Shown here piece after piece: positions 19,676 through 26,861 of a DNA stretch of 64,000 nt. Position numbers and translations under genes: made by a program. The first letter of the stretch is position 1. Each line of letters starts with the position of its first letter. Source of the DNA: Xylanibacter muris (GTDB lineage: Bacteria > Bacteroidota > Bacteroidia > Bacteroidales > Bacteroidaceae); contig NZ_JABKKF010000003.1 in NCBI RefSeq assembly GCF_013166605.1, forward strand, positions 282,879 to 346,878, read 5' to 3'. The notes beneath the pieces are model-generated. The model did not search any database, was not told where the DNA came from, and was given only the letters and a program-made list of their open reading frames with translations.

Positions 19676-19683
19676 AAGGTATG
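19676..19683. repeat. Left attachment-site repeat (8 bp)
   Basis: AAGGTATG, identical to 29632-29639. Read on the minus strand it is CATACCTT and encodes H-T-L of the regulator at both junctions, which pins the insertion point to this octamer. Confidence 0.85.
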
Positions 19684-19798
19684 TTTTGAGCATAGTAAAA
19701 CGGATATAAGCCAAGCAAAATGAATTAAATGATTGTCAGCGTGTTACGACGATTGGCTTTTGCGGTGAGTTTCTTGTTTTTGCGCCTATTTTCGCAAA

Positions 19799-19820
19799 TA
19801 GTACAACATTAGTACAACAT
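19799..19820. repeat. Putative integrase arm sites, left end
   Basis: Two direct copies of AGTACAACAT in tandem, matching 29559-29580 in 21 of 22 positions and in the same orientation. Paired subterminal repeats of this kind are typical integrase arm-binding sites. Confidence 0.65.
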
Positions 19821-19880
19821 CACGCCGTTTCGATTGTTAATAGATGTTGTGAGCGATTTCCGTGTTTCACAACACGTCGC

Positions 19881-19888
19881 TACCTTTG
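19881..19888 (+). promoter_or_regulatory. -7 box of the integrase promoter
   Basis: TACCTTTG fits the Bacteroidetes TAnnTTTG box and sits 27 bases before the integrase ATG. On the opposite strand a second candidate, TAATTTTG (19900-19907, minus), points out of the element toward the truncated regulator. Confidence 0.55.
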
Positions 19889-19914
19889 CGTTACGAACAC
19901 AAAATTAAAGATTT

Positions 19915-21177
19915 ATGGGCAGACTACCAAACAAACTCAAACAAAATCCGCGCCTTGTGCAGCACGTCATGAGCGATGGACGGGCAAGCCTCGCTCTTGA
20001 CTTTTATCTCGGCAGGACGGAGGCTCCCGTATATGACGATGACGGCAACCCCGTTCTCTATACCAAAGGGGCGATGAAAGGGAAACCGAAATACACCGTC
20101 AGACACCAACGCCGCCGCGAGGCGTTGAACCTCTACATATGGGTCGCGCCACGCACCGCGCAGGAGCGTCAGCAGAACAAGAGCACACTTCAACTCGCCG
20201 AAAAAATCCGTTTCGAGCGTGAGCAGGAGATGCTTGAAGACCGCAAGGGCTATCGGCTGAAAAAGGAAAAGGAGAGCAACTTCCTCCGATATTTCGAGCA
20301 GCACCGCGATAACGAGGCGTTCACAATATCCGTAAGAAAGTCATACAAGTATTCCTATATCCGTTTCACAGAGTATTTGGCAGAAAATCCTATCTACTCA
20401 AAATATGCGACTATCCTGCCAATGGACGCAATCACTCCCGATATGGTAATGGGCTTCACCAACTATCTGCGGAAGAAATGCACCGGGGAGGGGCCGAGAA
20501 AGAACTATCATTGGTTCAAGAAAGTTATCGCCGACGCTGTGGAGGAAGAACTCATGCGCAAGAACCCGTGCAAGGGCATCCGCATTGTCTATGACACGAA
20601 TGTAATGCTCAAGGAGATACTTTCACCGAAAGAAATCCGTAAGCTGGCTTCGTTCCGATACGAGGGCGAACACCGGGAGGTGCAGAGAGCATTCATCTTC
20701 TGCTGCCATACCGGGATGCGCTACTGCGATGTGTCGGAGCTGACATTCGCCAATATCGACACGGACGGAATGGTAATGCGTTTCACCCAAAAGAAAAGCG
20801 CAGGACGCAGCGCACACGCCGCAGTTGTGACACCGCTGAATGACGAACTGCTTAAACTCATAGGCACTCCCAAAGGCGATGACCCTGCAAAAGAGAAGAT
20901 ATTTATTCTTCCACACAAGGGTACGGCGAGAAAGCATCTTGCCCGGTGGGTGAAACTGACGGGCATAACCAAGCATATCACATGGCATTGCGCCCGCCAC
21001 AGTTTCGCTGTAAACCTGCTCAACGCAGGAGCGAACATAAAGACCGTATCCGCGTTGTTAGGACACGCAAGCATCAAAATGACGGAGAAATATCTCCATG
21101 TCGTTGACGCTCTCAAACAAAAGGCGATAAACAGCCTCGGCAAAACAAATTTCGACACCGAGGACGATAAAGATTGA
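19915..21177 (+). CDS. int: Tyrosine recombinase (integrase) of the inserted element
   Basis: A 420-aa protein with an arm-binding N-terminus, a SAM-like core-binding domain (about 105-205) and a C-terminal catalytic domain. Catalytic residues are visible: R269 in HTGMRYCD, H358 and R361 in WHCARHSF, H384 in LLGHAS and the nucleophile Y393 in EKYLHV. It is the standard Bacteroidetes mobile-element integrase with the usual domain order, close to the family's usual 400-420 residues. It is the first gene inside the left end of the element and is read away from that end. It should catalyse insertion and excision at the AAGGTATG octamer. Confidence 0.95.
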   Translation: MGRLPNKLKQNPRLVQHVMSDGRASLALDFYLGRTEAPVYDDDGNPVLYTKGAMKGKPKYTVRHQRRREALNLYIWVAPRTAQERQQNKSTLQLAEKIRFEREQEMLEDRKGYRLKKEKESNFLRYFEQHRDNEAFTISVRKSYKYSYIRFTEYLAENPIYSKYATILPMDAITPDMVMGFTNYLRKKCTGEGPRKNYHWFKKVIADAVEEELMRKNPCKGIRIVYDTNVMLKEILSPKEIRKLASFRYEGEHREVQRAFIFCCHTGMRYCDVSELTFANIDTDGMVMRFTQKKSAGRSAHAAVVTPLNDELLKLIGTPKGDDPAKEKIFILPHKGTARKHLARWVKLTGITKHITWHCARHSFAVNLLNAGANIKTVSALLGHASIKMTEKYLHVVDALKQKAINSLGKTNFDTEDDKD

Positions 21178-21309
21178 GTTTTTTCTCGCCGCCTTGATGC
21201 ACTTTCCGCATTGTCGGAGCGTTATAAGGTTGTGCAAGTGAGAATAAAGACTTAACTTTGCATACGAATCGCAGTCATAAATTTATTTTGATTGTGGATT
21301 TTAGTGGTG

Positions 21310-21341
21310 GGACACTGGGAGGGATACCCGGTGTCCTTTTT
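21310..21341 (+). terminator. Hairpin terminator after the integrase
   Basis: GGACACTGGG (21310-21319) pairs with CCCGGTGTCC (21327-21336), loop of 7, followed by TTTTTCC. It ends the integrase transcript. The 276-base gap before the next ORF holds this hairpin and the next promoter. Confidence 0.75.
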
Positions 21342-21415
21342 CCTCTCACAGCATACTTGCAATCAAGGTTGCAAGATTTCTCGACTTAACAACTCTATAT
21401 ATCAGAAATTTGTTG

Positions 21416-21423
21416 TATCTTTG
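21416..21423 (+). promoter_or_regulatory. -7 box before the small ORF/GNAT pair
   Basis: TATCTTTG (TAnnTTTG) lies 30 bases before the ATG at 21454. AAAGGAG just before that ATG is an unusually strong Shine-Dalgarno for this phylum. Confidence 0.55.
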
Positions 21424-21453
21424 TAATCTAATAAGCAACAAAGGAGTACAGAC

Positions 21454-21612
21454 ATGGCACGACCTATCAAAGAAACCCCCGTATTAAGGGGCAAGGACGC
21501 TGAGAATTTCGCCAAGAGAATGGCGAATCCCGCTCCCGTCAGCAAGGCTGAAAAGGAAGCGGCGAGAAAGGCGTATGAGGCGTTCAAAGCCATAAGCACA
21601 TTCCCGATGTAA
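21454..21612 (+). CDS. 52-aa basic protein, possible antitoxin
   Basis: ATG with AAAGGAG 7 bases upstream. The sequence starts MARPIKETPVLRGKDAENFA and is lysine/alanine rich and probably helical. Its stop is 2 bases before the GNAT gene. A short basic partner translated just before a GNAT enzyme is the layout of GNAT-type toxin-antitoxin pairs, and the 'PIKETPVLRGKDA' start is typical of small ORFs in Bacteroidetes found before such genes. No ribbon-helix-helix motif is obvious, so the antitoxin role is inferred from arrangement only. Confidence 0.6.
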   Translation: MARPIKETPVLRGKDAENFAKRMANPAPVSKAEKEAARKAYEAFKAISTFPM

Positions 21613-21614
21613 TT

Positions 21615-22148
21615 ATGGACTTTGACAAATTCACTTTCCGGCAGATAGATGCCGATACACGGATAAAGTCATTCGATTGCGGCGATGCCGATTTGAATGA
21701 CTTTTTAATTTCCGATGCTGTCAACTACTACAAGTCGATGATGGCGTTGACCTATCTGCTCGAAGATAACGAGGCGGACAAGACCGTTGCTTATTACAGC
21801 CTGCTAAACGACAAGATTGTTTTTGACCCCGATGAGAAGAAACTGTGGAACCGTCTTAACCGCCGCGTAGCTAACTCCAAACGGCGCAAGGAATATCCGG
21901 CAGTTAAAATCGGTCGTCTTGCCATCTCGAAAGACTATGCCGGAAAGCAGATAGGCAGGGCGATTCTCCTGCAAGTAAAGCATATTTTCGCCACTATGCG
22001 CCGAAGTGCTTGCCGTTTCATCACGGTTGACGCATACGCCGCAGCCGTGCCGTTCTATGAGAAATGCGGCTTTATGTTCCTCTCCGATAAAGACAAACAT
22101 TCTCCTACAAGGGCGATGTATTTCGACCTTATCAATTTTCCCGATTGA
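21615..22148 (+). CDS. GNAT-family N-acetyltransferase, possible toxin
   Basis: A 177-aa protein with the GNAT core. FDCGDADLNDFL near the start resembles TacT-like toxins. GRLAISKDYAGKQIGRAILLQ (about residues 97-117) carries the acetyl-CoA-binding loop Q/R-x-x-G-x-G/A in the form K-Q-I-G-R-A, followed by FITVDAYAAAVPFYEKCGF. TacT-like enzymes acetylate aminoacyl-tRNA; this one may do so or may act on another amine. It is the second gene of a tight pair with the 52-aa ORF. Confidence 0.8.
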   Translation: MDFDKFTFRQIDADTRIKSFDCGDADLNDFLISDAVNYYKSMMALTYLLEDNEADKTVAYYSLLNDKIVFDPDEKKLWNRLNRRVANSKRRKEYPAVKIGRLAISKDYAGKQIGRAILLQVKHIFATMRRSACRFITVDAYAAAVPFYEKCGFMFLSDKDKHSPTRAMYFDLINFPD

Positions 22149-22151
22149 TAA

Positions 22152-22364
22152 ATGGGGGTTGTTGTTTTCATAAGTATATTGGTTCTCGCATTATTTCTAA
22201 TGCGTTGGATAATGAATCTACTGGCGCAAAAAATTCATTATCCTTGGCTTGTGGTGCTTCTAACACTTATAATCGGAGGCATTATCTTAATTTTAGTGGG
22301 ATTCATAGCGTTTGCATTTGGATTAGCCGGATATTTTGGTAACGCACTGCCTCCTGCGCAGTGA
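22152..22364 (+). CDS. Small two-segment membrane protein
   Basis: 70 aa starting 3 bases after the GNAT stop. Hydrophobic segments VVVFISILVLALFLMRWI and PWLVVLLTLIIGGIILILVG continue into a third hydrophobic stretch, with a polar end (PPAQ). No family was recognised. It is probably co-transcribed with the GNAT gene. Confidence 0.55.
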   Translation: MGVVVFISILVLALFLMRWIMNLLAQKIHYPWLVVLLTLIIGGIILILVGFIAFAFGLAGYFGNALPPAQ

Positions 22365-23080
22365 AATCAACGCATCATTTGCAAATTCCGAAAAATTTTC
22401 GTAACTTAATATAGCAATCCTGGCAGAGAATTAGCCGATTTCAGTCAGCCATTAGTCAATGCAAGTCGCAAGGTGCTGAAAATTTGGATATTCCGTGCCG
22501 GGGTTGTAATTTCGTCGCGCAATCAAGGAAACGAACTCCGAAAAGAAAAAGCTGGACGTATGGCGGAATAACACGGACAAAGCCAGACACAGCGAACCAT
22601 CATGGAAATTTCCTTGTTTGTAGTAACGGAGCATTGGCAGCCGATATGCCGGGAACAATGATTAAAACCGCTACAATGATTATAGCGACATCAGTGCTAC
22701 CCCCTCTGCCGACTGCACCACTTGCGAAAGCAAGAACCATTGAGAATTGACTTTTATTATATCCGTATATGACGTATATAAAAGCGGCAGTACGAGTGTA
22801 AGCCCTGTCAATTGCCTTATATCCCGTGGCAATAACAGGACAAAATCATTTTCAATGATTTTCGCTGTTTTGCAAGGCAAAGGGCAGTTGCCCGATTATT
22901 ATATTAACGGTAGTCAAGCAGCCTTATCCCTCCGGGTGTAGTCAGGGCTGTGAGGCTTATTTTAACCCTTTGACAACACCCCCACATCTGTATGATGAAA
23001 ATCCACACGTTTTTAATTCTGAAAAGTCTATGCCCAATGCGCTAAAACTTTCCCTGACCACTAATCAATCCACATCCACA
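22365..23080. other. Gene-poor stretch of the mobile element
   Basis: Short ORFs here (for example 22484-22750) have no recognisable features. The stretch looks like non-coding or decayed DNA before the HTH gene. A sequence CCTCCGGGTGTAG at about 22930 precedes the HTH leader. A possible replication or regulatory role was not identified. Confidence 0.4.
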
Positions 23081-23452
23081 ATGAACATGACTGATTTTCT
23101 TAATCTCCCCTTCGTGGAAGTCCTCAAACTTCTTGTGAGGGGGTCGGTAGAGGCGTATCTCTCCGAAAAGGAAGCATCTGCTTCAACCGATGCAGAGGCA
23201 GCGAAACCAGAATGTGAATCGCTCGACATGAACGGTGCGCTGGCTTTTCTCAATGCCAACGGCTATCCCATAAAGAGAGGACAGCTTTACAAGGAAACGA
23301 GCAAGGGAACAATCCCTTTCCAGAAATTCGGGCGAAAACTCCATTTCAAGAAATCGCAGCTGCTTGAATGGGCCGAATCCAAGCTGATAGACGGTAACGC
23401 CGTGGGTGTGCTTGTACCCGCCACCGTAGCACAGAAAGGGGGTAAGCGATGA
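23081..23452 (+). CDS. Helix-turn-helix (excisionase/MerR-like) protein of mobilizable elements
   Basis: About 123 aa from the ATG of MNMTDFLNLPF; the frame stays open upstream to a TTG at 22970, so the start is uncertain. The C-terminal half (MNGALAFLNANGYPIKRGQLYKE... FQKFGRKLHFKKSQLLEWAE, given in pieces) is a winged-helix DNA-binding domain of the HTH_17/excisionase type. Such proteins regulate excision or plasmid-type replication and regularly precede DUF3987 genes in Bacteroidetes elements. It overlaps the next gene by 4 bases (ATGA). Confidence 0.75.
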   Translation: MNMTDFLNLPFVEVLKLLVRGSVEAYLSEKEASASTDAEAAKPECESLDMNGALAFLNANGYPIKRGQLYKETSKGTIPFQKFGRKLHFKKSQLLEWAESKLIDGNAVGVLVPATVAQKGGKR

Positions 23453-24792
23453 AAAAAGAAGATACCGCCGAAAAGATAAACATTGGCAATCCTTTCCCTC
23501 TCGATGTACTCCCCAAGAAAGTGCGTGAAATAATCGACGAGGCAAACGTCACTCTCGGTTTCCCGAAGGACTATCTCGCCATGTCAATGCTCACGGCTAT
23601 GTCGGCGGCAATAGGCAACACCCACAAGGTCGAATACAATACCTGCTGGCAGGAGTATTGCATTCTTTTCGTCGCCCTTGTAGGCCGCCCCGGAGCGAAC
23701 AAGAGCCACCCTTTGAGTTTCGCCATGCAGCCGTTGATTGATTTCGACGCGGAGCAGTCGGCAATCTTCAACGAGGCGATGAAACGCTACGGGGCGGCAA
23801 TGGAGCTGCCGCCGAAAGAGAGAGCCGCCAACGGCTACGACACCAACCCGGCAGAGCCGAGGCGCATACGGTTCACCTTGCAGGATGTAACCCCGGAGGC
23901 AGTCCACCGCATACTCTCGGAAAATCCGAGGGGGCTGTGCCTCTATGCCGACGAACTCGCCGCATGGTTCAAGAACTTCAACCGCTACAACAACGGCTCC
24001 GAATCCGAGTTCTGGATGTCGGTGTTCAACCACAAGGTAGCCATGTCCGACCGCAAGAGCAGCCAGAGCGGTGTGTTCATCGCCAATCCGTTCCTGTGCG
24101 TCATCGGTACGATCCAGCCCAAAGTGCTGGGCGAACTCGCCGCCGGAAACCGCAACGCCAACGGCTTCATGGAGCGTTTTCTCTTTGTAGTGCCGGATGA
24201 CCAATCCAAAGTGAAATGGAGCAGCGAGAGAAAAACACCCTCATTCGACATCGTGGCGGCATGGCGTGAGGTAATCTTCAAGCTGACGGATATTGTTCCG
24301 GCAACCGACACCAACGGCAATGTAATCCCGGAGAACGTGCTGTTTGCACCCGAAGCGTTCGACCGCCTTGTCAAATGGCAGAACGACTACACCGACAAAT
24401 GCAACGCCGAGGAAAGCGACACGCAGACCGCCATAGCGAGCAAACTCGAAATCTATGCCGTGAGGTTCTGCCTCCTGCTGGCTGTTGCGGATTGGGCTAC
24501 CGGGGCGAAGAAGAAAAAGGCGATAGACACTGCCGTTGTCGAACGTTCAATCCGGCTGACGGAGTATTTCCGCGTGACAGCCGCAAAGGTGCAGGGCATA
24601 ATCGGCGAGGACGGATTGACCGATGTGCAGCTTGCCGTGATGTCGGAACTGCCCGACACGTTCACCACCGCCGAGGGCGTTGCCATCGCCTCCAAAAACG
24701 GAATGCCGGAACGGACATTCAAACGTTTCCTGCGTGATAAACGGGGCGTTTTCTTCTCGCGCGACAGCCACGGCACATACACAAAATTCTAA
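23449..24792 (+). CDS. DUF3987 domain protein
   Basis: A 447-aa protein with a Walker A-like GRPGANKS (79-86), a Walker B-like LCLYADELAAW (about 160-170), and a C-terminal winged helix (DTFTTAEGVAIASKNGMPERTF, in pieces). It belongs to the RecA/DnaB-like DUF3987 family of mobile elements, often presumed to act in element DNA replication. It is coupled to the HTH gene by the ATGA overlap. It is a distant relative of the protein truncated at the window start, so the two elements share this module. Confidence 0.85.
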   Translation: MKKEDTAEKINIGNPFPLDVLPKKVREIIDEANVTLGFPKDYLAMSMLTAMSAAIGNTHKVEYNTCWQEYCILFVALVGRPGANKSHPLSFAMQPLIDFDAEQSAIFNEAMKRYGAAMELPPKERAANGYDTNPAEPRRIRFTLQDVTPEAVHRILSENPRGLCLYADELAAWFKNFNRYNNGSESEFWMSVFNHKVAMSDRKSSQSGVFIANPFLCVIGTIQPKVLGELAAGNRNANGFMERFLFVVPDDQSKVKWSSERKTPSFDIVAAWREVIFKLTDIVPATDTNGNVIPENVLFAPEAFDRLVKWQNDYTDKCNAEESDTQTAIASKLEIYAVRFCLLLAVADWATGAKKKKAIDTAVVERSIRLTEYFRVTAAKVQGIIGEDGLTDVQLAVMSELPDTFTTAEGVAIASKNGMPERTFKRFLRDKRGVFFSRDSHGTYTKF

Positions 24793-24810
24793 ATTTACCC
24801 TTGACATTTT

Positions 24811-25041
24811 TGGCACTTTGGCATTTTCACCCTCACGGGCGATTGTGCCAAAATGCCGAAAGTGCCACGAGTGTATCCCTAAATTTGAAATGATGAAATC
24901 AAGTTTTTTTCTCGGTGTACCACTATACCCGTTACAGTGGTTTACCGCCCTGCGACCCTTATACGGGGAGCAGTTCCATCCGTGCTGCCGCGCACGGAAA
25001 TTACAGCCATGCGGGAAATTCCTTAGCATATTAGGGAATTT
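24811..25041. other. oriT-like cluster of four hairpins before the MobV gene
   Basis: Four inverted repeats lie in the 384-base gap between the DUF3987 gene and the relaxase. (1) TGGCACTTTGGCATTTT (24811-24827) pairs with 24850-24867 with one bulged base. (2) ACCACT (24919-24924) pairs with AGTGGT (24936-24941). (3) CCGTGC (24980-24985) pairs with GCACGG (24992-24997). (4) AAATTCC (25016-25022) pairs with GGAATTT (25035-25041). MOBV origins of transfer are inverted repeats just upstream of the relaxase gene, so one of these is the likely oriT. Which one contains the nick cannot be told by eye. Confidence 0.5.
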
Positions 25042-25176
25042 TTCGAGCCGCATTGTCTGCGACAACGCTAAAAATATCCCCAATATGCCAAAGGGTGACA
25101 TCCCTTTGGAAACCCCTCAACGGCTTAACATGAAGCCGTACACTCCAATTGCTCCGCAACAAAAACTCGTTCGCCT

Positions 25177-26799
25177 ATGAGCTATGCAGTGTTCCACATC
25201 ATCAAGGCTAACTCGTCTTTGAACTCGATAGCCAGGCATATCGAGCGCACCTCCCATCCCGACAACGCAGACCCGGAGCGGACGCACCTCAACCGCTACG
25301 GGCTGGTCGAATATCCCGACGGGATAACCGGGCTTGCGGCTGCTGTCGAACACCGCATAGCCAATGCCGGGATAACCCGGAAAATCTCCGACCGGCAAGT
25401 ACGCTGCCTCAACATGGTGATGACCTCCGACAACGAGGGTATGCAGAAAATCATCGACGCCGGAAAATTCGACCAATGGATAGCCGACAACATCAAATGG
25501 GTTCGTGACACATTCGGCAGTGACAATGTTGTCGGCGCAGCCCTGCACATGGACGAGCGCACACCGCATCTCCACATAGCGGTCGTTCCGATTGTCACAA
25601 CCGAGAGAAAGAAGAAAGCGAGGGAGGCGGCGGTTAAGAAGCGTTACCGCACCAAGCCGACCAACCGCCCCCGGCTGTGTGCCGACGACATAATGGAGCG
25701 TAAGGCGATGAGCCGTTACCAAGACCTCTATGCCGAGGCAATGGCGAAATACGGATTGGAGCGAGGCATCCGGGGTTCGGAAGCACGGCATATCGACCAA
25801 CACGAATATTACCGCCAATGCCAGCGCGAGAAAGCCGGACTTGAAAAGGATGTCGCCGAACTCTCCACCGAGAAAAAGAAGCTCGACAAAGAGAAGAAAT
25901 CATTGGAGAGCAAGGTCGGTCATCTTGAATGTCAGACAATCGCCCTCGACGCTCAACGGAAACAAATGAGAGTGGTAAACGAGGAAATGCGGCAGGCTAA
26001 CAGCGAACTCTATTCGGAACACACCCGGCTGACCGAGGTAAATTCTTCTCTCGCCGCCGAGAACAAATCGCTTGCCGACACCAATGCCGGACTTTCGGAA
26101 GAAGCCTCAAGGCTGTCGACACAGCGGGAGAATCTTGCAGCCGACACCGAAAGGCTGACCGCCGAGAAAAAGGCATACGAGGCGCAGACCACCGAGGCAC
26201 GGCAGGAGGCTGAAACCGCCATGTGTGAGCGTGATGAAGCCAAAGCCGAGCGCGACGCACAGCGAAAGGAAGCCGTCAGCAACATCGCCAACATCTTCAC
26301 CGGGAGCAAGACCAAGCGGCTTGAAGCCGAGGTTGCACGGAAAGACAATGAAATCCGGGAGCTGAAAGACCGAGCCGAGGCAATGGAGCAGGATTTTCGC
26401 CGTGAGATGTCCAACCTCTCCGACAGCCTACGCAGACAAAAGGAGAGTGAGGCTTCCACAATCCGGATACACAACTATCTGGAAACCGACCTCAACACAT
26501 TCTTCCCCGATGTGCTTCCGATGTTGGAGGCGGCGAGGGAATGCCGTGAGGTCGGTTTGTCGGACACTGTAACCCGTGCTTTGCTTGACCAGAAAACGCG
26601 ATATTTCAAGGAGGGAGCCACCATCCATTCGGAAACATACCGTCAAGATTTCGATGTATCCAACGCAGAGGTGCAAATCAAGCGCAGCCCCACGGACAAC
26701 AAATTTCACCTCCACATCAACGGCACCCGTGTGTTCCAATGGCTCAAAGAGCAATGGCAACGCCTAAAACAAACGTTCAGCCGAGGTATTAGACGCTGA
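25177..26799 (+). CDS. mobV: MobV (Pre/Mob) family relaxase
   Basis: A 540-aa protein starting MSYAVFHIIKANSSLNSIARHIER, with the MOBV N-terminal motif I (H-I-x-R) and motif III HMDERTPHLH (124-133). The catalytic N-terminal domain ends near residue 200. A long coiled coil (about 215-430), rich in E, K and A, and a short C-terminal domain (RSPTDNKFHLHINGT) follow. It nicks oriT and carries the strand. It is a different family from the MOBP-type relaxase at 1186, so the two nested elements mobilize independently. No MobC-like partner was found next to it. Confidence 0.93.
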   Translation: MSYAVFHIIKANSSLNSIARHIERTSHPDNADPERTHLNRYGLVEYPDGITGLAAAVEHRIANAGITRKISDRQVRCLNMVMTSDNEGMQKIIDAGKFDQWIADNIKWVRDTFGSDNVVGAALHMDERTPHLHIAVVPIVTTERKKKAREAAVKKRYRTKPTNRPRLCADDIMERKAMSRYQDLYAEAMAKYGLERGIRGSEARHIDQHEYYRQCQREKAGLEKDVAELSTEKKKLDKEKKSLESKVGHLECQTIALDAQRKQMRVVNEEMRQANSELYSEHTRLTEVNSSLAAENKSLADTNAGLSEEASRLSTQRENLAADTERLTAEKKAYEAQTTEARQEAETAMCERDEAKAERDAQRKEAVSNIANIFTGSKTKRLEAEVARKDNEIRELKDRAEAMEQDFRREMSNLSDSLRRQKESEASTIRIHNYLETDLNTFFPDVLPMLEAARECREVGLSDTVTRALLDQKTRYFKEGATIHSETYRQDFDVSNAEVQIKRSPTDNKFHLHINGTRVFQWLKEQWQRLKQTFSRGIRR

Positions 26800-26806
26800 T
26801 ATAACA

Positions 26807-26839
26807 AGACCGCCGAGAAAAATTCATTCTCGGCGGTCT
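26807..26839. terminator. Bidirectional terminator between relaxase and TonB receptor genes
   Basis: A perfect 13-bp inverted repeat, AGACCGCCGAGAA (26807-26819) with its complement at 26827-26839. It lies between convergent genes. Confidence 0.8.
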
Positions 26840-26861
26840 ATAACAATAATTTAGGACCTTT

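Larger units (their letters stand above)
18454..19683 (-). pseudogene. C-terminal part of an AlbA_2/HATPase/winged-helix regulator, cut by a mobile element
   Basis: The frame begins LLEVKVKAGTLTPYYYY, which is the middle of the AlbA_2 (Schlafen-like) domain. HATPase-type residues (DYSDRAIFEGLVNHLIHRDY, then EKRGSGLRKMREL) follow, and the protein ends with a winged helix (MITREKMANELGISLDGVKKQIKNLRDRG). The missing N-terminus is at 29632-29909. Joining the two at the 8-bp repeat restores HEGHT-LLEVKVKAG in frame. A TTG at 19677 gives an ORF here, but the protein would lack half of its first domain. A linker region carries three EKYPV repeats. Intact proteins of this kind are usually transcription regulators of the operon they head, here the defence operon. 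Whether the fragment is expressed from element DNA is unknown. Confidence 0.85.

Noticed and set aside
19675..19677. TTG start giving a free-standing 407-aa regulator
   Set aside because: The protein would begin in the middle of the AlbA_2 domain, and the true N-terminus is found at the other end of the inserted element.
22484..22750. An 88-aa ORF in the gene-poor part of the element
   Set aside because: No domain, no promoter or ribosome-binding signal, and low-quality amino-acid composition.
24680..25180. A 166-aa ORF bridging the DUF3987 gene and the relaxase gene
   Set aside because: It overlaps the DUF3987 gene in another frame and then crosses the hairpin cluster; no domain is visible and the region reads better as oriT.
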